The notes: generated by a model not told the origin, from the letters alone. 64,000 nt of DNA from Anoplopoma fimbria (GCF_027596085.1 NC_072457.1:27938331-28002330); one strand, 5' to 3'. Shown: positions 1 through 14,400, counted from the stretch's first letter. Numbers and translations: made by a program.

Positions 1-245
1 TTTGTGTAATATGTGTCTTGGCCTTGGTCCAGAGCAGGGAGGTGTAGCAATAATAGGATTATGAGTGAGCCCAAACTTCATCACCTGTCTGCTGCAGTGC
101 CAAGGGAGATAAATTGATGAGGTGATATATGGTTTGATATGACATAGGGAGCACGGCACTGGGTGAGAAAAATATATTAATCCAGTTTATTAGGGAGATG
201 GAGGCAAATTGTGCATAACCTTGCTGCCTTTTTGTGGTGCTACAG

Positions 246-376
<131 letters not shown>

Positions 377-539
377 GTACAACTATCTTTGTGTGGACTA
401 TTTGGAGTTTTTGATTTTCCGAGTGAGGACATGTTTTGCCTGTTTTGGGTTAGTGTCAGGCATTATTTAGTTGGTGATGGTTAATGGACTAGATAATGCA
501 ATATCTTAATGAGTGTCCTCACAAAGGTGGTACATGTAC

Positions 540-675
<136 letters not shown>

Positions 676-746
676 AGGGGAGCTGGAATTGTTTCGGAAC
701 AAAACCAACACTAATTCATTTTCCTTAATATAATTTAAAGGATAGA

Positions 747-1015
747 TTGTTTTGTTTTATGAATACTGCAATTCAATTGCATGGAATTTCAGATGAGCAA
801 AAACAAATAATACTTAGCAAACAAAGAAAAATAAAGGCAATTCAAGATATAATTGAGCAGCGGCAGAAGCTATACTCAGGGGCTCAACCTAATAATGTTT
901 TTAATCTAAAACTAATCAGCATGATACAACAGGCAGGAAAAAAACAAGCAAAATTGACTTTCAAGACTGATTGATTTGTTTTCACTCATTCCACATCTTC
1001 AACATTGTTTTGAAG
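747..1015 (+). other. Conserved-element-like patch with a 75-codon open frame
   Basis: An AT-rich but compositionally even stretch in which 747-974 is open on the plus strand. The translation is polar and helical in character (a Gln/Lys-rich segment near EQKQIILSKQRKIKAIQD). I recognise no protein family, and no splice signals or promoter are evident. Unlike the surrounding intron it has no simple repeats and looks like the textured AT-rich sequence typical of vertebrate conserved non-coding elements. A coding exon is the alternative reading but is weakly supported. Confidence 0.25.
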
Positions 1016-3475
1016 AAATACTTTGATGCCAAATTGCAGACGGGTGCAGAAGTGTAGATCTAATGCCAACAGTGTATGTGTAAGTGTGTACGTGTAAAAT
1101 AAAAGTGTTTATTTATTTTTTATTTCTTGACTGTTTTATTGTCTACTAGAATTTACTGTTGGTTCTGCTGTCTGCAATTCTTTCTCCTGTAAAATCCGAA
1201 AATAATAAAAAAATACCCACACACAATGGTTCCCAATCCTTCTTTAAGCTTACAAATACAAATAAAGCTAGCATTTAAAAATATATCTTGTCACAAAAGG
1301 GTAAACATATATTAATACAAATAAGAAGAGTGTCTTAGATTAATCTAGATATCACAAAAAACATGTCACAGTTTAAATTCCAAACATTAAAGAAAATATA
1401 AGGCCACTCAATATTCATTAAAGCTACTTTGTTGTCTGTTTTTTAGCTCGGCACATACAAGGAAATTATGGATGTGCAGTTGTGCCACATGATGATTCCA
1501 TCTAAAAACCATTCTACCATCTTTTCCTGTGCAACACAAAGTGACATCAGTGCATGTTTGGAAATGATTCCTTTGGATTTGAAAATCATAGAAAGCACCA
1601 CTTCTTTTACAAACAAAGGCTTATATAATCAAAGAGAGAACTTCTTATAAAACCCAGTATTTGTAGATTTTCCTATGTGATCCACGTTGAATGTGTCTGT
1701 GTGTATTTCTCCCTCCTTGGTGTGCACCTTCCAGTGGCTGAGGCTGACTCAGTACAGTAAGCAAATACAACGATCTGCCAAAAACAATTACCTGATCTGA
1801 AGATCCCACTCATTCACCGTGCCGACGTCGTCCTTTGAGGAGAAGGAAAGCTGACATTTGAATTTGCATCTGAGTGGAGTTCCTGGCTGGTAGAGTGGAG
1901 GGTACAGCAACTTCTCGCCCCTGTCAGAGTGGGGCTGTGTTTGTGTGCGTGTCGGAACCGATCTGTGTGGTGCAGCTCTGAAGAATGCACAATGTTGCCT
2001 CTATTTGAGTGTTAGGACTGGATGACTGCGCTGGAGGAAGAGAGAGAATAGAGATAAATAGGAACAGAAAGGTAGGAAAGAGAATCTGAGAAGAAAAAAG
2101 TACAGGAGAAACGTTGGATCTTATTCGTCCCCTTTTTTTTAATCATGTTTTTTTTCCATGTTTAATAGCATTTAAATTGCCCGGAATATATGATTGCATG
2201 GTTTTATCTTGTGCTTTGAAAAACATGGTTTTCCATACATGTATGAAACCAGCATGCTCCAACAGGATATGTCCCTCTTTGATGTATCCTCGTTCGTACT
2301 AGCTGTCGTTGCTATTAAAGGATTATTTTCCATGCTGAAATTGCAACAAGATACTTGTAGTCCATTTCTACTTCTGCTGCTATAGAAATGTTAATATGTA
2401 TAAGAATTATGCACAATAGTGTTACATTGTGAGGGCTCAGTGCTGACATAGCATTTCCAATGCCTGTATAACAGGGTGGGAATACATTTTTGGGCAGAGT
2501 GTTGTTGATTAATTTCTTATTGAACGGGATGGTGTTCTTTCGTTGAGCTGCAGCTCCATCTAAGCGTTAAGGCCAATCGCTCTCAGCCTTAATCAGCCTT
2601 CTACCTCAAAACACCATATTCTTTTCTATTGGTCATTCATTTTGTGGGAGTTCACTCTCGCCCACCGGAGCAAAAATCAATATAGCCCGAGCCAAGCTCA
2701 GTGGGTGGACAGAAAATGGTTGTTTCTTTTTCACTGACCACAGATGATGTTGGAGAAAAGAAAGAAGTTCTGCAGTCAAAAATGTTCCTCGTTATTAACC
2801 TTTTCTACACATTTCAGTGGCTCCAACCTTTCCAAGACTGAAAGCTGTCTAGCTCACACCAAAAAACAACTAACACGAAGGAAGAGAAAGAAACCTATGA
2901 GACACACTCTCATAACATGTTTTCTTTCTCAAGTCATTAAAGATGACACAAAAAATGCTCAGAAAATGGTATATTTTGTAATTCATGAATATGAGTTTAA
3001 TACATATCTAAAATGATTTTGTTACAACTTATTCACATCAGAAGACTTATGATTGCATGATAGCATTGAGCCGTAAAATGCTAACTGAAACAACACCCTC
3101 ATTAAGTGTGACCTTCCTGTCAGAGTAAAGCCCAGTGGTGAGTGTGTTTTGTTGTAATGAGAGCTGGCTGTGGGATAAGGATGAGGAGAAGAAGAGATCA
3201 GGACACTGTGTCTCAGACACAAAGGGTAGAGGATTGACTCAGTTCAACCGGTCATTCCTCACTGAAAGGCGAGTTAAACACACTCAGGAAATTCAATTAA
3301 TATAATTCAACTAAACATGACCTACAGTAATATTTAGTCAGAATTAGATCAGGATATTTGTATATAGGTCCATTTAGAATTTACTCCTAAAGTCATGAGA
3401 TGATGGGAATAGCAGGGGTGTATTTAAATGATGACACGCTTAAAGTTCCAATCTTTAAGATTTCAGTCACAGTTG
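1016..3475. other. Intronic DNA, nothing recognised
   Basis: AT-rich sequence with short chance ORFs only. The piece around 2500-2720, with paired promoter-like short words, has no clear gene. I see no mobile element, RNA gene or splice-bounded exon here. Confidence 0.5.
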
Positions 3476-3510
3476 TTTCACTCAAATAGATTATTTCTAT
3501 TTGAGTGAAA
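3476..3510. repeat. Perfect 15-bp inverted repeat with 5-nt loop
   Basis: Left arm 3476-3490 (TTTCACTCAAATAGA) and right arm 3496-3510 are exact reverse complements around the loop TTATT. The structure could be the centre of a small foldback transposon or a chance hairpin. No terminal repeats or target duplication were identified around it. Confidence 0.85.
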
Positions 3511-6500
3511 ACAATGGAGTTGTGCTCTGAGTTGAGAAGTCAGAATTTTTTTCTTGATTCATGAGCTTCAACTGTAATACAAAAAAAATTCTGTGAATGT
3601 GGCCACAGACACCCAGTTTGTATTGCTGCAAATATATATATATTGCAATACTTTCACCAGTGGGCCATAGGCTTAATTGACCATGGTGGTAGCTCATTTG
3701 GCTATGGATAGTGATTTAACAGACATTAATCTGAATGAAAATCTAAGAGATCTAGGACAGCACAACTTTGTTTTTTGTATATATTGTACAATAAACAACA
3801 TAGGTCCAAATCCTTGCTTGGATGGATGTGTACATATATACATAGTTATGTTTTAGTCCTTTTGAAAATTCATTATGTGCCATATCACAAACATCAGTTA
3901 AACAAACAAATAACAATATTACCAACCACAACAAACATCAACAACAGAACATTTCAACATAACTATAGACCTGTTCACCACCTCATTAAAGTGCTCCACA
4001 TATTAAATTATAAGGGGATAAGATGCAGCCTCCTCACACACAGAGGTTCAGTCATTTTTGTTCCACAGTTTTTTGAACAAAGCATACTAGGTGGCACAAA
4101 TTATTTCGTTTGAGGGGATGGCACCCTTTACCATCTGCATGATGGTAACAGCTCATATGCACTAAATATGGGATTTGATACCGCTCTGATAATCACCGGC
4201 CCTTTCATCACTACACGGGACTCACAGATCATCTTCATGCAATTTTGGTGTTGTCCAGCAGTTGTACTGGACATATTGACAATCTCATTTAATATGGTTT
4301 TGTTATTCACAGACAACGAAAAATCCCAGGAAATAGAACACAGAGTTTAAATACTCTCCACAAATGAGCAATAAAAGAGAACCATTATTTGTCTGTCCAC
4401 TCAAAAGTGACTCTCAGTTTACACATGAAATACAGAAGCTGCATGCTTAACTCTGGGAATATTATTCCTTCAGATTCCATATTTAAAGATTTTCCCACAT
4501 TTTTTATTCCATATCTGGCTGCGAGACAAAATAGAATACACAAACTTTGTTTAAAGTCTTGTATCCAGCTGCACTGTAACCTCACTGCGCAGCTACAGGA
4601 CTCTTTCATCGATTGTCTTTGACTGCTCAACTCTATAAGTAACCTATAGCACTACTTAAAGTATGTTTACACTGAATTAATTAACAGTTAGCTTAAATAA
4701 TTGCACATGTCATCGACACATTCCCTCTCCTCTTATTAGTCACTAAAATAGCTGTCATCAGTGAATACTTGTCATTATCCTCAAATATTCAACCTGACCG
4801 CTCAGTTGACTTGCATTAAACGAGAGGATCGAGAGCTTTTCTTTTGCTGGCTTACCAAAAACAACCCCCCCCCCCCCCCCCTTCCTCAATTGCTCTTTAG
4901 GCTACAGCAGGTAAATACAATGTGATGGGATTGGCTTCAGCAGGGGTTGGAGGATGGGGGGAGGGGGGTCAAGGTTGCCTGAGTGCAGTGTCAGGACCTT
5001 TATTATAGCAGACAGGCTATCTAGATGTGCTTCTCAACCCAATCTGATCTGTGATTGGTTGAGACTGGCTGGATGGCTGTTGCAGATGGGGTCATCCGAC
5101 ATCCTCCTTTTGTCACCAAGAGGACAACATCCTCCTCATTCACTGCAAACATACCATGAGAAGACACAGAGAAGCAGAGAGGCACAGAAGTGAAATATCA
5201 GAGGTCAGAACAAATGTTGTTCAGAGAACAAGATTTCCATGAACATCCCTGGAGAGAGAGAGAGAGTAGGGTGGGAGTAATTATGATAATAACAAAAATA
5301 ATAAACTTTTTACACAATTACAAAGAGTTTTACATAGAGGAACATACAAATACAAGAACCTGAGAAGCTGAGAAATAGTTCAAATGGAATTCATCAAAAA
5401 TGAACAAAAGCTTTTTAAAAAATAATTTCTGGATGAATCAAGTTTAGAAAAAAATCATGTCTGAGCTAAATGAACAAACTTTTAAAACATTGTGGGGATT
5501 CATACAAAAGTCTGCCTTTTTGTTTTCAAGCAGTCTATAGTAAATGTAAAAAAAAAACAAGGCCCAAGGATTTTTTGGGGTAGTCAAGCTTTTTGATAGC
5601 TATGGGGCATTGTGCAATAATAAGCATGGATAAACTGCTAGAATTCAACAACAAAGTGTCCTCAGTGTACAACTTGATCTCACATAAATACATGAAATAA
5701 CCACATGGTGGTGGCATGCAATGGTTTAACAATAATGCAGATTATTGTGCTTTTGGACTACCTGACCTAGAGGATCCTTTCATATTGAAAATAGAGGAGG
5801 ACCAAGAATGGGTCCTTGAGGAACACCACAGCTGTCAAGAGTAGATTAGCGACCTTGACAAGAGCAGTGTGTTTGCAATGTAGAGCCCAAAAATCAGCAG
5901 TAAACAGTGTGACATTATTTTAGCACAACAAGGTCAATATGGTGAGGAGGTTGGTGTAAATGGATTGGTCATCAAAATGTAGGAATGCAATGCGGAAGAT
6001 TGCAATTTCTTTCTGTTTGCTTCCGACAGTCAGTGAAGGGCTTGTTATTAGTGGTTGAGGGATGAGAGATCTACTTTAGATCTACTTTAGATCTACTTTA
6101 GGTTTGATCGATCAAGGTCCCTCAATAACAGTTTGAGAACAGAGAGGTTTGGGTTGGATTTTCATTCTTAGTAGACAAAATGAACGTAATGAGAGAAAGG
6201 AGAGAGGCAAAAAGAAATGCCCCTTCCTCAGGTTATAAATAGTCCTTCCCTGTAATAGTAATTAAGATTTGGATTGTAAGCCATTTATCATTCCATAAAT
6301 CATTTTTGAATTGTCAAAAGATACAAAAGATTTTATTTTACTTTTAGCAGTTTGTTACCAATTAACTTGCATGGTTAGAAAGAAGGATAAATAAACATCA
6401 CAATCCTTGGTTCAGCAGACATCCCCTACCACACAGTCAGCTCTGCCAGTAAACCCATGTGTAAGTGCCGTTGTAAAGCTTAAGGTTATATGTAAATGTC

Positions 6501-9500
6501 TGCATTATAAGGTCAAGCATTATTCTCATGAGAGAAAAGCCCATCCCATGGGTTTTTAATGTGGAGGAGAAATCTGTTAAATTGGATCTGGAGAGTAATT
6601 ATCAAGCTTTACCATCATTTGATAAAAACATCGTCATATCTTAATTTATATGTTCACGTCATACATTGCAGTGTTTAAACTTTGGTGCATGCAACATTTT
6701 CCCAATAATGTCTCTGCAGCTCTCAAGTTGCAAAGTGCTCTTATTTTAAAACGCAGTTTAAAAATGTGGGCCAAGAGCAGACAGTAGGTGTATATCATTT
6801 CAATAAATCTGAGTGAAGGAGACAAATTCATAGCTCTCTATCACGACTCTGATGGATACAGAGGAGGAGGCAGAGAGCACTCAGAAGTCTGTCTGCAAGC
6901 CCTTTAACTCACCGGCTGTCTGCACTGTAGGAGTGGTGATGCTGCAGAAGGGAGACAGAATACACACACAGAGACAAGGCGAGTGCAAACACACAGGCAT
7001 CCACACACATACATGCGCTTAAGTGCATTTGTGCAGACAGGGCATGTATATTGAACATAACTGCTTTGTTAAGCACACAACTAACACACACACACAACCT
7101 AGCACAGTCAGTTTGGAAGCTGAGGCTCAATTGAAACCCCTCTGGATGACAAGAGAAGATGATCTGTGGGCTTTTCCTTACGGCTGTCATCAGCTCAGGC
7201 CACCAGTGTGGAGGTGGAGGTGGGGGTGGGGAGATTAATTTAATGGTGGCAGGAGGTATTATATTACCTGGGAACAGTGCTGAGGAAAAAACGTAATAAA
7301 TTACTTAATACATATTACTGCTTAAAATATAAATTACTAATTATTCCACAGCTAAAGTAATTACATGTTACGCTATTTAGGTGAATCAGCAGTGCCATTA
7401 ACGGTGTCTTTAAATACTTGCAAACCTCCGCACCTCTTACAAAACAGCCTCTGAATTTAAAAGGTGTGGATAAGGAAAATGATGATCGACCTTGTTCCAT
7501 ATCTAGGAATCAGTTTGAACTAACAATAAACTGGACATACTACTGAAGTGAAGACCGTCGCAATCAGTGTAGAACGTCACGGCATTACCAACTGAGGTGC
7601 CTTCTTATGGACGTACACTGTGAGGAAGAACGTTTGAATGGTGCTACGATCACAGAATGTGCCACAAATAGTTGTGTAACATATGAAAAAAAAGAGCTTG
7701 AGTAAGAGAAGTTCAAACCCAGCTTACTTTCTCACCTCTGCACGGCTGGCCAATCACAGTTTCAGAGGATCCTTTTATTGCCCCACTGAGTGTTTGAGGT
7801 TGTAGTTGTAAAGAGTTGAATATTATATTTGATAGGAGAAGGGATGTGTTTGTGTATGAGGGTACATACACAACTAGAGAAAGAGGTGTTGAGTATGAAA
7901 CCAAGGACAGGTGAGAAGTCTTCGTTTTGCATTTGCTTTCTATCGTATTATGAATACAATATATTATTATATCCCTAGCAACACAAACATCACCAGAGGT
8001 GATCAAGTCAGCCTGATTCATTGACTCTTACCATGATTCACCAATAAGTGGCATGTTATGACCCAGCTTTAGGGGTAAATGGATACCAGGAAAATTATAC
8101 CATGTCCCAGGGGTATCCAGGCCTGTGATAAACTAATGGAAATCAATCGCGGCTCTCTCATTAAAGCGATAATCAACTCTGTCTGCTGAAGTTGCATTGA
8201 TTGGAAAACAGTTTGACTGACAGCCATGCTAACCTCAGGGGCAGTTAGCGATGAGTCATGGTGAGTGGGACTTTTGAGGCAGCCCCTGCGTCACTTGTCA
8301 TATCCTGCCTTCCTCGCTTTGATCCGGAGGGACACTGCGGGTCACATGTGGTGACACTGTCTGAATGATCCACAAGATGAAGGCTGGATTCAAACGCTTA
8401 CTTATTGCACTGTGTATTTAATGCAAGTCATTTGATGACTAGTATGAGCAGGGGAAGTAAGTGCCCAGATGGTATATGCGGGTTTACTTTTTAAACAATT
8501 TTTTGAACCTTTTTTTTTTATATATTTGATGTTCTTGCACTTCATGTGGGATGTTGATCAGCAATCCTTCACCCAGATAATTCTTGGTAACATTACCCTT
8601 GATCTATCGCCACATCATCCTCGGTCTCTCCACCTCTGTCCTCCCTCCATCTGTGTGGAAGCTTAAAGACACAGATCTCTCCACCCACGGTTTACTCTTG
8701 AAAAAGTTGCTTCCGCCCACCTGTGAAGACACTTCACCTCAGTAAGTTATTAAACACAGCTCCCCCCCAGTCAGGATGATATTGGCTCATCACCTGTGTG
8801 TGTGATCTCATTTTTCTTTCATAAAACTAAACACAATTCCCTGCGGTGCAGAAAATATTTGTTCTCCTTTGGAGTGTTTGTGTGTGCGTGTTTGTTTAGT
8901 CTCATTGTTCACTGGCCATCCATATTGTGTCCCGTGGGTGTAAATATATAGTGGAGGAGAAAAGAGTAGTAAAGGCACAGCGGAGACTCAGGTCAGGTGG
9001 AGGCAGCACATTGACGTAAAGCTAAACAGCAGACCAATAAATACAATCTGGATATTTTCTGTCAGTGCAAAGCTTCTCCCTGTAAAAAAGTTAAGTTTAA
9101 AAAGCAAACGTTGGCAAAAGTCCAAAACATAAGTCCTATTTTAAGCAGCAGCACATTAACAAGCTGTGAGTTGTGTCGGAGCACAATAGTGTTTATCGAA
9201 GCCGACCTAAATGTTCTCCTCTCAGCCAAATGAAACCAGACTGCAGTCTGCCATTGATTTCTCATCCTGGATAGTGACAAACTACCCGAGGGCTGATGTT
9301 AGTGCTGAGCGAGGATGTAAAGTTTGCATTAAACTGTTGCTGTTGTTTAGCACTTTACAATTAACAGTATTTAACAGGATGTTTGTTTGCTGAGTTCAGT
9401 AGGAACTGACCCAAAAATGTTTTCCTCTTTCTGTTGGCAAGCGAAGAAAAGCTTGTTTGTGGAGAGGGCAAAATAATGTGTGGTTTCTCTTTAAACCAAG

Positions 9501-9656
9501 GTAAAGAAAACCCTTGTCATTAACAATCCAACAATCTATCCAATTTATTCTTAAGTACAATAGTCTCTGCTTGATGGTTCTTTGTTCATTCATTGGATGC
9601 TACTTAAGACTATGTTGGATGAGTCTGCAGAGATATTGGAACACAGATACACCAAC
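3511..9656. other. Intronic DNA, only minor low-complexity features
   Basis: No gene or recognised mobile element. Small features are a run of about 16 C near 4865-4880 and three tandem copies of the 11-mer ATCTACTTTAG near 6068-6101. AT-rich spacer surrounds them. The short ORFs on both strands lack domains or splice context. Confidence 0.5.
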
Positions 9657-10016
9657 ACTAGCGCCACTGTGACACTGCAATGCTTATTGCAATGAAACCC
9701 AAATTGTGGACAGATTTAAATTTGACATTTTGACCTAATGCTGGTGACAGATGAAAAAGCAATGTTCTAAAAGACTTTGAATGTCTGCACCAAATTGCAC
9801 AGTCATCCAGCCAACAGTTGTCAAAGGCATTTCACTGTTAAGCCCAAAATTCTGACCTGCTGTTGGCGCCAGATGAAGTGTCACCAGTGTCATAAGGGTT
9901 CATCCATAATTCACATTTCACTGAAAAACTTCAAAAAAAAAAGAAAAAAAAAAAGTCAACCTCACGATGGCGCTAGATGAAAAGTCAGGGTATCACTTAA
10001 GTCTGTTGGATTCATC
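9657..10016 (+). repeat. Dispersed fish modular repeat, left part (interrupted by hAT elements)
   Basis: It shares words such as ATGGCGCTAGATGAAAAGTC, 'GGATTCATCCTCT' and 'ATGAATGTCTG' with the copy at 19.9 kb. Related modules recur within it: 'gctggtgacagatgaaaa' near 9740, 'ttggcgccagatgaa' near 9862 and 'atggcgctagatga' near 9967. The sequence resumes after the two hAT elements at about 10633 with 'aacatgaatggctg', so the original repeat was split by insertion. It resembles a very common percomorph dispersed repeat. The family name is not assigned. Confidence 0.65.
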
Positions 10017-10024
10017 CTCTAGGG

Positions 10025-10359
10025 CAGTGGTTCTCAAATGGGGGTACGTGAAGGCACTCCAGGGAAGGCACGTCCAAGATTTTTAAAAAATGTATTTAAA
10101 ATTAGCATCCATTCAAAAATCCTTTAAAAATTGTTATTTAATAAATATTCAATAACATATAAGTGTAAGTTCATAAACTGAATTCAATGCAACAATGCAA
10201 TCGTCAGTGTTGACAGTTTAATAAATCAGACACTGATGGCAGAGCGCTTAGTATTACATCTTTTGTTCAACCACAAATGCTTTGCGCTGGTTAGGGGGTA
10301 CTTGGCTAAAAAAGTATTTCACAGGGGGTACATGTCTGAAAAAAGGTTGAGAACCACTG
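10025..10359. mobile_element. Non-autonomous hAT-superfamily DNA transposon (MITE), 335 bp
   Basis: The ends are CAGTGGTTCTCAA and its exact reverse complement, a 13-bp terminal inverted repeat. The element is flanked by identical 8-bp direct repeats CTCTAGGG at 10017-10024 and 10360-10367. An 8-bp duplication and a CAGTGG-type terminus are typical of hAT elements. The central TA in the duplication fits the Buster-type target pattern (nnnTAnnn). No transposase is encoded, so movement would have needed a transposase in trans. Confidence 0.92.
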
Positions 10360-10367
10360 CTCTAGGG

Positions 10368-10624
10368 CAGTGATTCCCAAAGACTGGACCCACAGGTGGC
10401 TCACAGGAGTTTTTATTATGGTAGCCAAATACGTTTTCATTTCTTCCATTGTCCTTTATTAACATTTACATCTGCGGTAAACCTTTGAGCCGCATAAGAG
10501 AACCTGAATGTATAAACTCATTTGATCCTCTCACAATATATAAATAAGGACTATTGGGAATTTGGTTGCAATGGTTTGTCATTTTTAAAAAGTGGGTCCA
10601 TAGAAAAATGTTTGGGAAACACTG
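10368..10624. mobile_element. Second non-autonomous hAT-like element, 257 bp, abutting the first
   Basis: The ends are CAGTGATTCCCAAA and the complement of CAGTGTTTCCCAAA, so 13 of 14 bases match. The left flank is CTCTAGGG (10360-10367) and the right flank CTCTCTGG (10625-10632), an 8-bp duplication with two differences. It carries no coding capacity. The larger number of differences in its flanks suggests it is older than the neighbouring element, which appears to have inserted into its left target duplication. Confidence 0.82.
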
Positions 10625-10680
10625 CTCTCTGGAACATGAATGGCTGAATAACAAAACGTCACTGCAACCCCTCCATTAGT

Positions 10681-11398
10681 TATTAGGATACCAAAGCCGA
10701 CAGGCCGACATTGTCATTCCTGGAATCCTGCAGCTAGGGTGGCTAAAAATGCTGGCGAAAGATTTCAAATTTCAATTACCACATTTTCCTTTAAAATATA
10801 ATATATATGACAACATATTATCATGAATAAGGTATTTTCCTTGATTTGCATAGTACTAGAATGGTGACTTTCCTGAAATAAAGAACCTCTGTTTTGAGGA
10901 GACACATGCAGAGACAAAGAAGGAGAGAAACTCTATGTCAGATGCTTTGTGTCTCCAATCACCACTAGTAATCCCCGGATGCCAAAGGCCCATCTGTGTC
11001 TCTCAGCAGCCGCCTCTGCAGGTGCCTGTCTGAATATTATATTATTAAAGGGTTTAGTGTTGTGCATTCCCCAGGTCCCGCTACAGAGCTTAGCAGGTGC
11101 AGAGCCAGACGCTTATCCTTTGAGCTACTACGGAGCTGGATAGGGTCAGAAAATGCCAGCAAGAGCAAAGTTTAGCCAACAGACTGTTGCTATAACTTCT
11201 CTTAGCAAGCCAGAGAGGTAAGCCAGCCCTGCCAGACAATTAGGGGGTTGAATAGTGTGCAAGGCAGCTATCCAAATACACGAGGAAGCCAAGCAGACTG
11301 GGACAGGGGAAAAAACTGTAGAGGCGGGTGTAGAAGTAGGCTGGAAGATGTTAGACTGTCTCTCCACTGACTTGCCAACTTAACTATCTGATGTTTGT

Positions 11399-11441
<43 letters not shown>

Positions 11442-14400
11442 TGTGTGAAGAAGGGATGGGGGCGCACTGCATAACAACACTTGAGGGAAATCACTGTCAG
11501 AGAGCTGGAGACGTGTGTCAGCCCTGACCCCAGAGGACGACCATTCGGATTAGCAGGGCTGCATCCTGCTGTTTCACTCTGTGGTGCATGTGGGTGTGGA
11601 AGCGTGGAGGGCAGCACTGTTTTGGTATCTCGTCACTTATATTGACAGAGTGAAATCTTAATCCCAAATTATCTTCGTGTGCATTGGTGATCACGCACAT
11701 GTGTGAGCTCATGACAACAACAGATCCATGTCCATTCCTTGTTTGTTTGTTTTGTGAACGGCTTCCTATATTTCACACAAACATCAGGCACAAGCAGGTA
11801 AGTGGCTTTGTGCATCCATAACCCACACACTGCTGTTATATGGATGTTTCCTGTCAGTGCAGCAATCTTCTCCACCTCTCATGTGAGGTAACTACAGTAT
11901 GTCAACAAAATGTTTAACCTTGTATGCTGACCTTCCTGCTGCTGTGGAGCAACAGGCTTCAACGTAAGTCTGTGTTTGACATGATACCATGTCTGTAAAA
12001 AAAAGGATTTGTTTTATCTACAGTATTATAGTATTATTTATCACGTTTTTAAATATTCTTCCGCATCCTGAATGTTAAAGTCTTTAAATAGTTTCAATTA
12101 CTTTCCTTTCGCCACACTGATGCTAAAAAATACATTTTCCAGTGATTGTCTCAGCTCCATATTACTCCAGTGATGAAATCATTCCTTGTCACAACCATTT
12201 CGAGTTTTAAGTTAAGTACTTAAGTATCAATAATGATTCCCCAATTCAGGGAAAGGGTTGCTATGACATACAGTGATTAAATTGATCTGTGTCGCAGCAA
12301 TCCTTTTGAATTGAGGTCCAGGATTTTCTGATCGGGCATCTGAGAAATAGGGACTATTATCAGACACATTTGTTTGTTTTTGAGAAGATGATTGAATAAA
12401 ATACTGCAATAATAATCAGACTAGTTTTTGATATTCATTTTATATATTATTTATCATCTTTTTCCTGGGAAAGACAACATTGGGGGGGAATTTGCTCATG
12501 AAATGGTATATAATGTGAAATTGGCACCTGATGCCAAATGACATGGGTTCTAATACACAGAAATGACTGCATTTTTGTACTTCTGGTTCTCTCGTCTCAA
12601 AATCAATGTATTTTTTGTAAGATGGCTGAAATAAGGTTCTGTGGTTATTGCAAGCTTGAGTGATTTTAGCGTTTTGTTCTACGAAATAAAACACGTAGAT
12701 AGTCCTGTCATGAATTTTGAAGCTACTACAAAACACCTCAAGCCATACATTAGTCAGCCTTTAGCTTCATGGTGACATTAAGTCCAGAGACTGTGGCGTG
12801 GTTCATTTATAGCCCAACATCAGCTCTTTACTGAAGATTATCTTGTCAAACAAAGCGTGTAGGTATCATAAATGTTTGTTTCCCACAGAGCTGTCTGATA
12901 GCAGAGCTTGTGTATTGTCAGACGTCAAATGACAAGCTGTAAAAGTATTCAAAGTTCCTAAGTTGTAAAACATTTTTGGCATAGGTCATCCTTAATGAAA
13001 GAAAGACATATACAAAGATAAGTCAGGTTAGCTTTAAGGTCAAGTGCAAATGGTATAATGTTGAAATGCTTATAGTCCGGGCAGCCTGAGCTAGTGTTTC
13101 AGTATGCTGCCAGAGCACTGCGACTGAATCTCCATAGAGAAGGTGTCAAATGGCCTCTGCAGAAGTTACAACGCAGCCTGCACTGTTACTGTTACTGGAT
13201 ATCTGCTGCTGTCACAGCCCGCTCTGTGAGTGTGTATGCACGTGCACACATACAGGGAGGCTTGTGTATGTGCCTTCTTGTTTACCTGCCAGTGCTTGTA
13301 TTTATGTATGCTATATGTCATGTGCATGACAATATTTCTCTACTGTGTTTTGTGTGAGAGAGAGAGCTGTGAGAGAGCTGAGTCTTCGTCAACTATGTTT
13401 TTATTTTGAGAAATGGTTTTATAGTAGGGGAAAAATGTGTCGTATGTCTTCGGAATACACTTTTATGTGTGTGTGCATTGCCTGAATCCGCCTGTGGCAA
13501 AACACCTTCCTCTCAAGGGCAATAAAATATCTATGCTCTCTATATGTGCTTACTGGGAAATATGTTTTAAAAATAAGTTTATGGACTTCATTTCCCCCCT
13601 CCCTTTGAGAGAGGCAACACGTCATAGAAGTATATCAACCCTGGCAGACTGTGTCGGCCCTGATGGTGAAACAGACAATAGCCAAGCCTCTTATAGCTCC
13701 TCTAGAGGGAAATACCCATGAAAGGTTAACAAAAGTCACTTCTTAGACGGCTCTCACAGTCTATTAATCATGTTAAGATGATTACGTAAAGAGAATTATC
13801 TATCAAAGTGGGCTCAGGCGGGTCACAAGAGTAATTTAGACTTCTTGTGGAACGGGGACTTGGCTGGAAACGCTTTTCATGGGTACAAATAAGTCCGGCT
13901 TCTCTGTCCAAACAGAAGCGGCTTAGAACATCACAGAAACCAGACGTTCAAAGGTGGAAATACCAACTATTGTTTCTACTATAGGTTCCTACAGTTACAT
14001 TATATGTATTTTAGATTCACAGACGTATCTGTCTGTGGGAAAATATCAATACATCCACAAGTATAGTAAGTAGCTACGGCAGACTTTATTTTATTTGACA
14101 TTTTAAGCTAATAACGCTCAGTTATTCCAGATTCAAATTTTTGTGCAATTCATGGCTCACAAGTAAACTGGCGATATGATGTCTTGTCTTTCTGTTCTCT
14201 TACACTCTGGTAGGATATTGATAATATGAGTGCCTTCAGAGTTCTGGAAGATGTGGGCCAAAACCTGTGTCTCCTCACCCGGAGCCATCAAAAACGGGGG
14301 AAAAATGTGTTGTATAAAAGTGTTGTATAAACCAGGGAACCCACCTCAGGCAATGTGCCTCCTGGAGGGCAAACTGAACCTGAAGTGCATCGAAAATATT

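Noticed and set aside
7700..7800. Possible minus-strand exon ending CAGAG|GTGAGA
   Set aside because: Joining it in phase 1 meets a stop at once, and the acceptor is weak.
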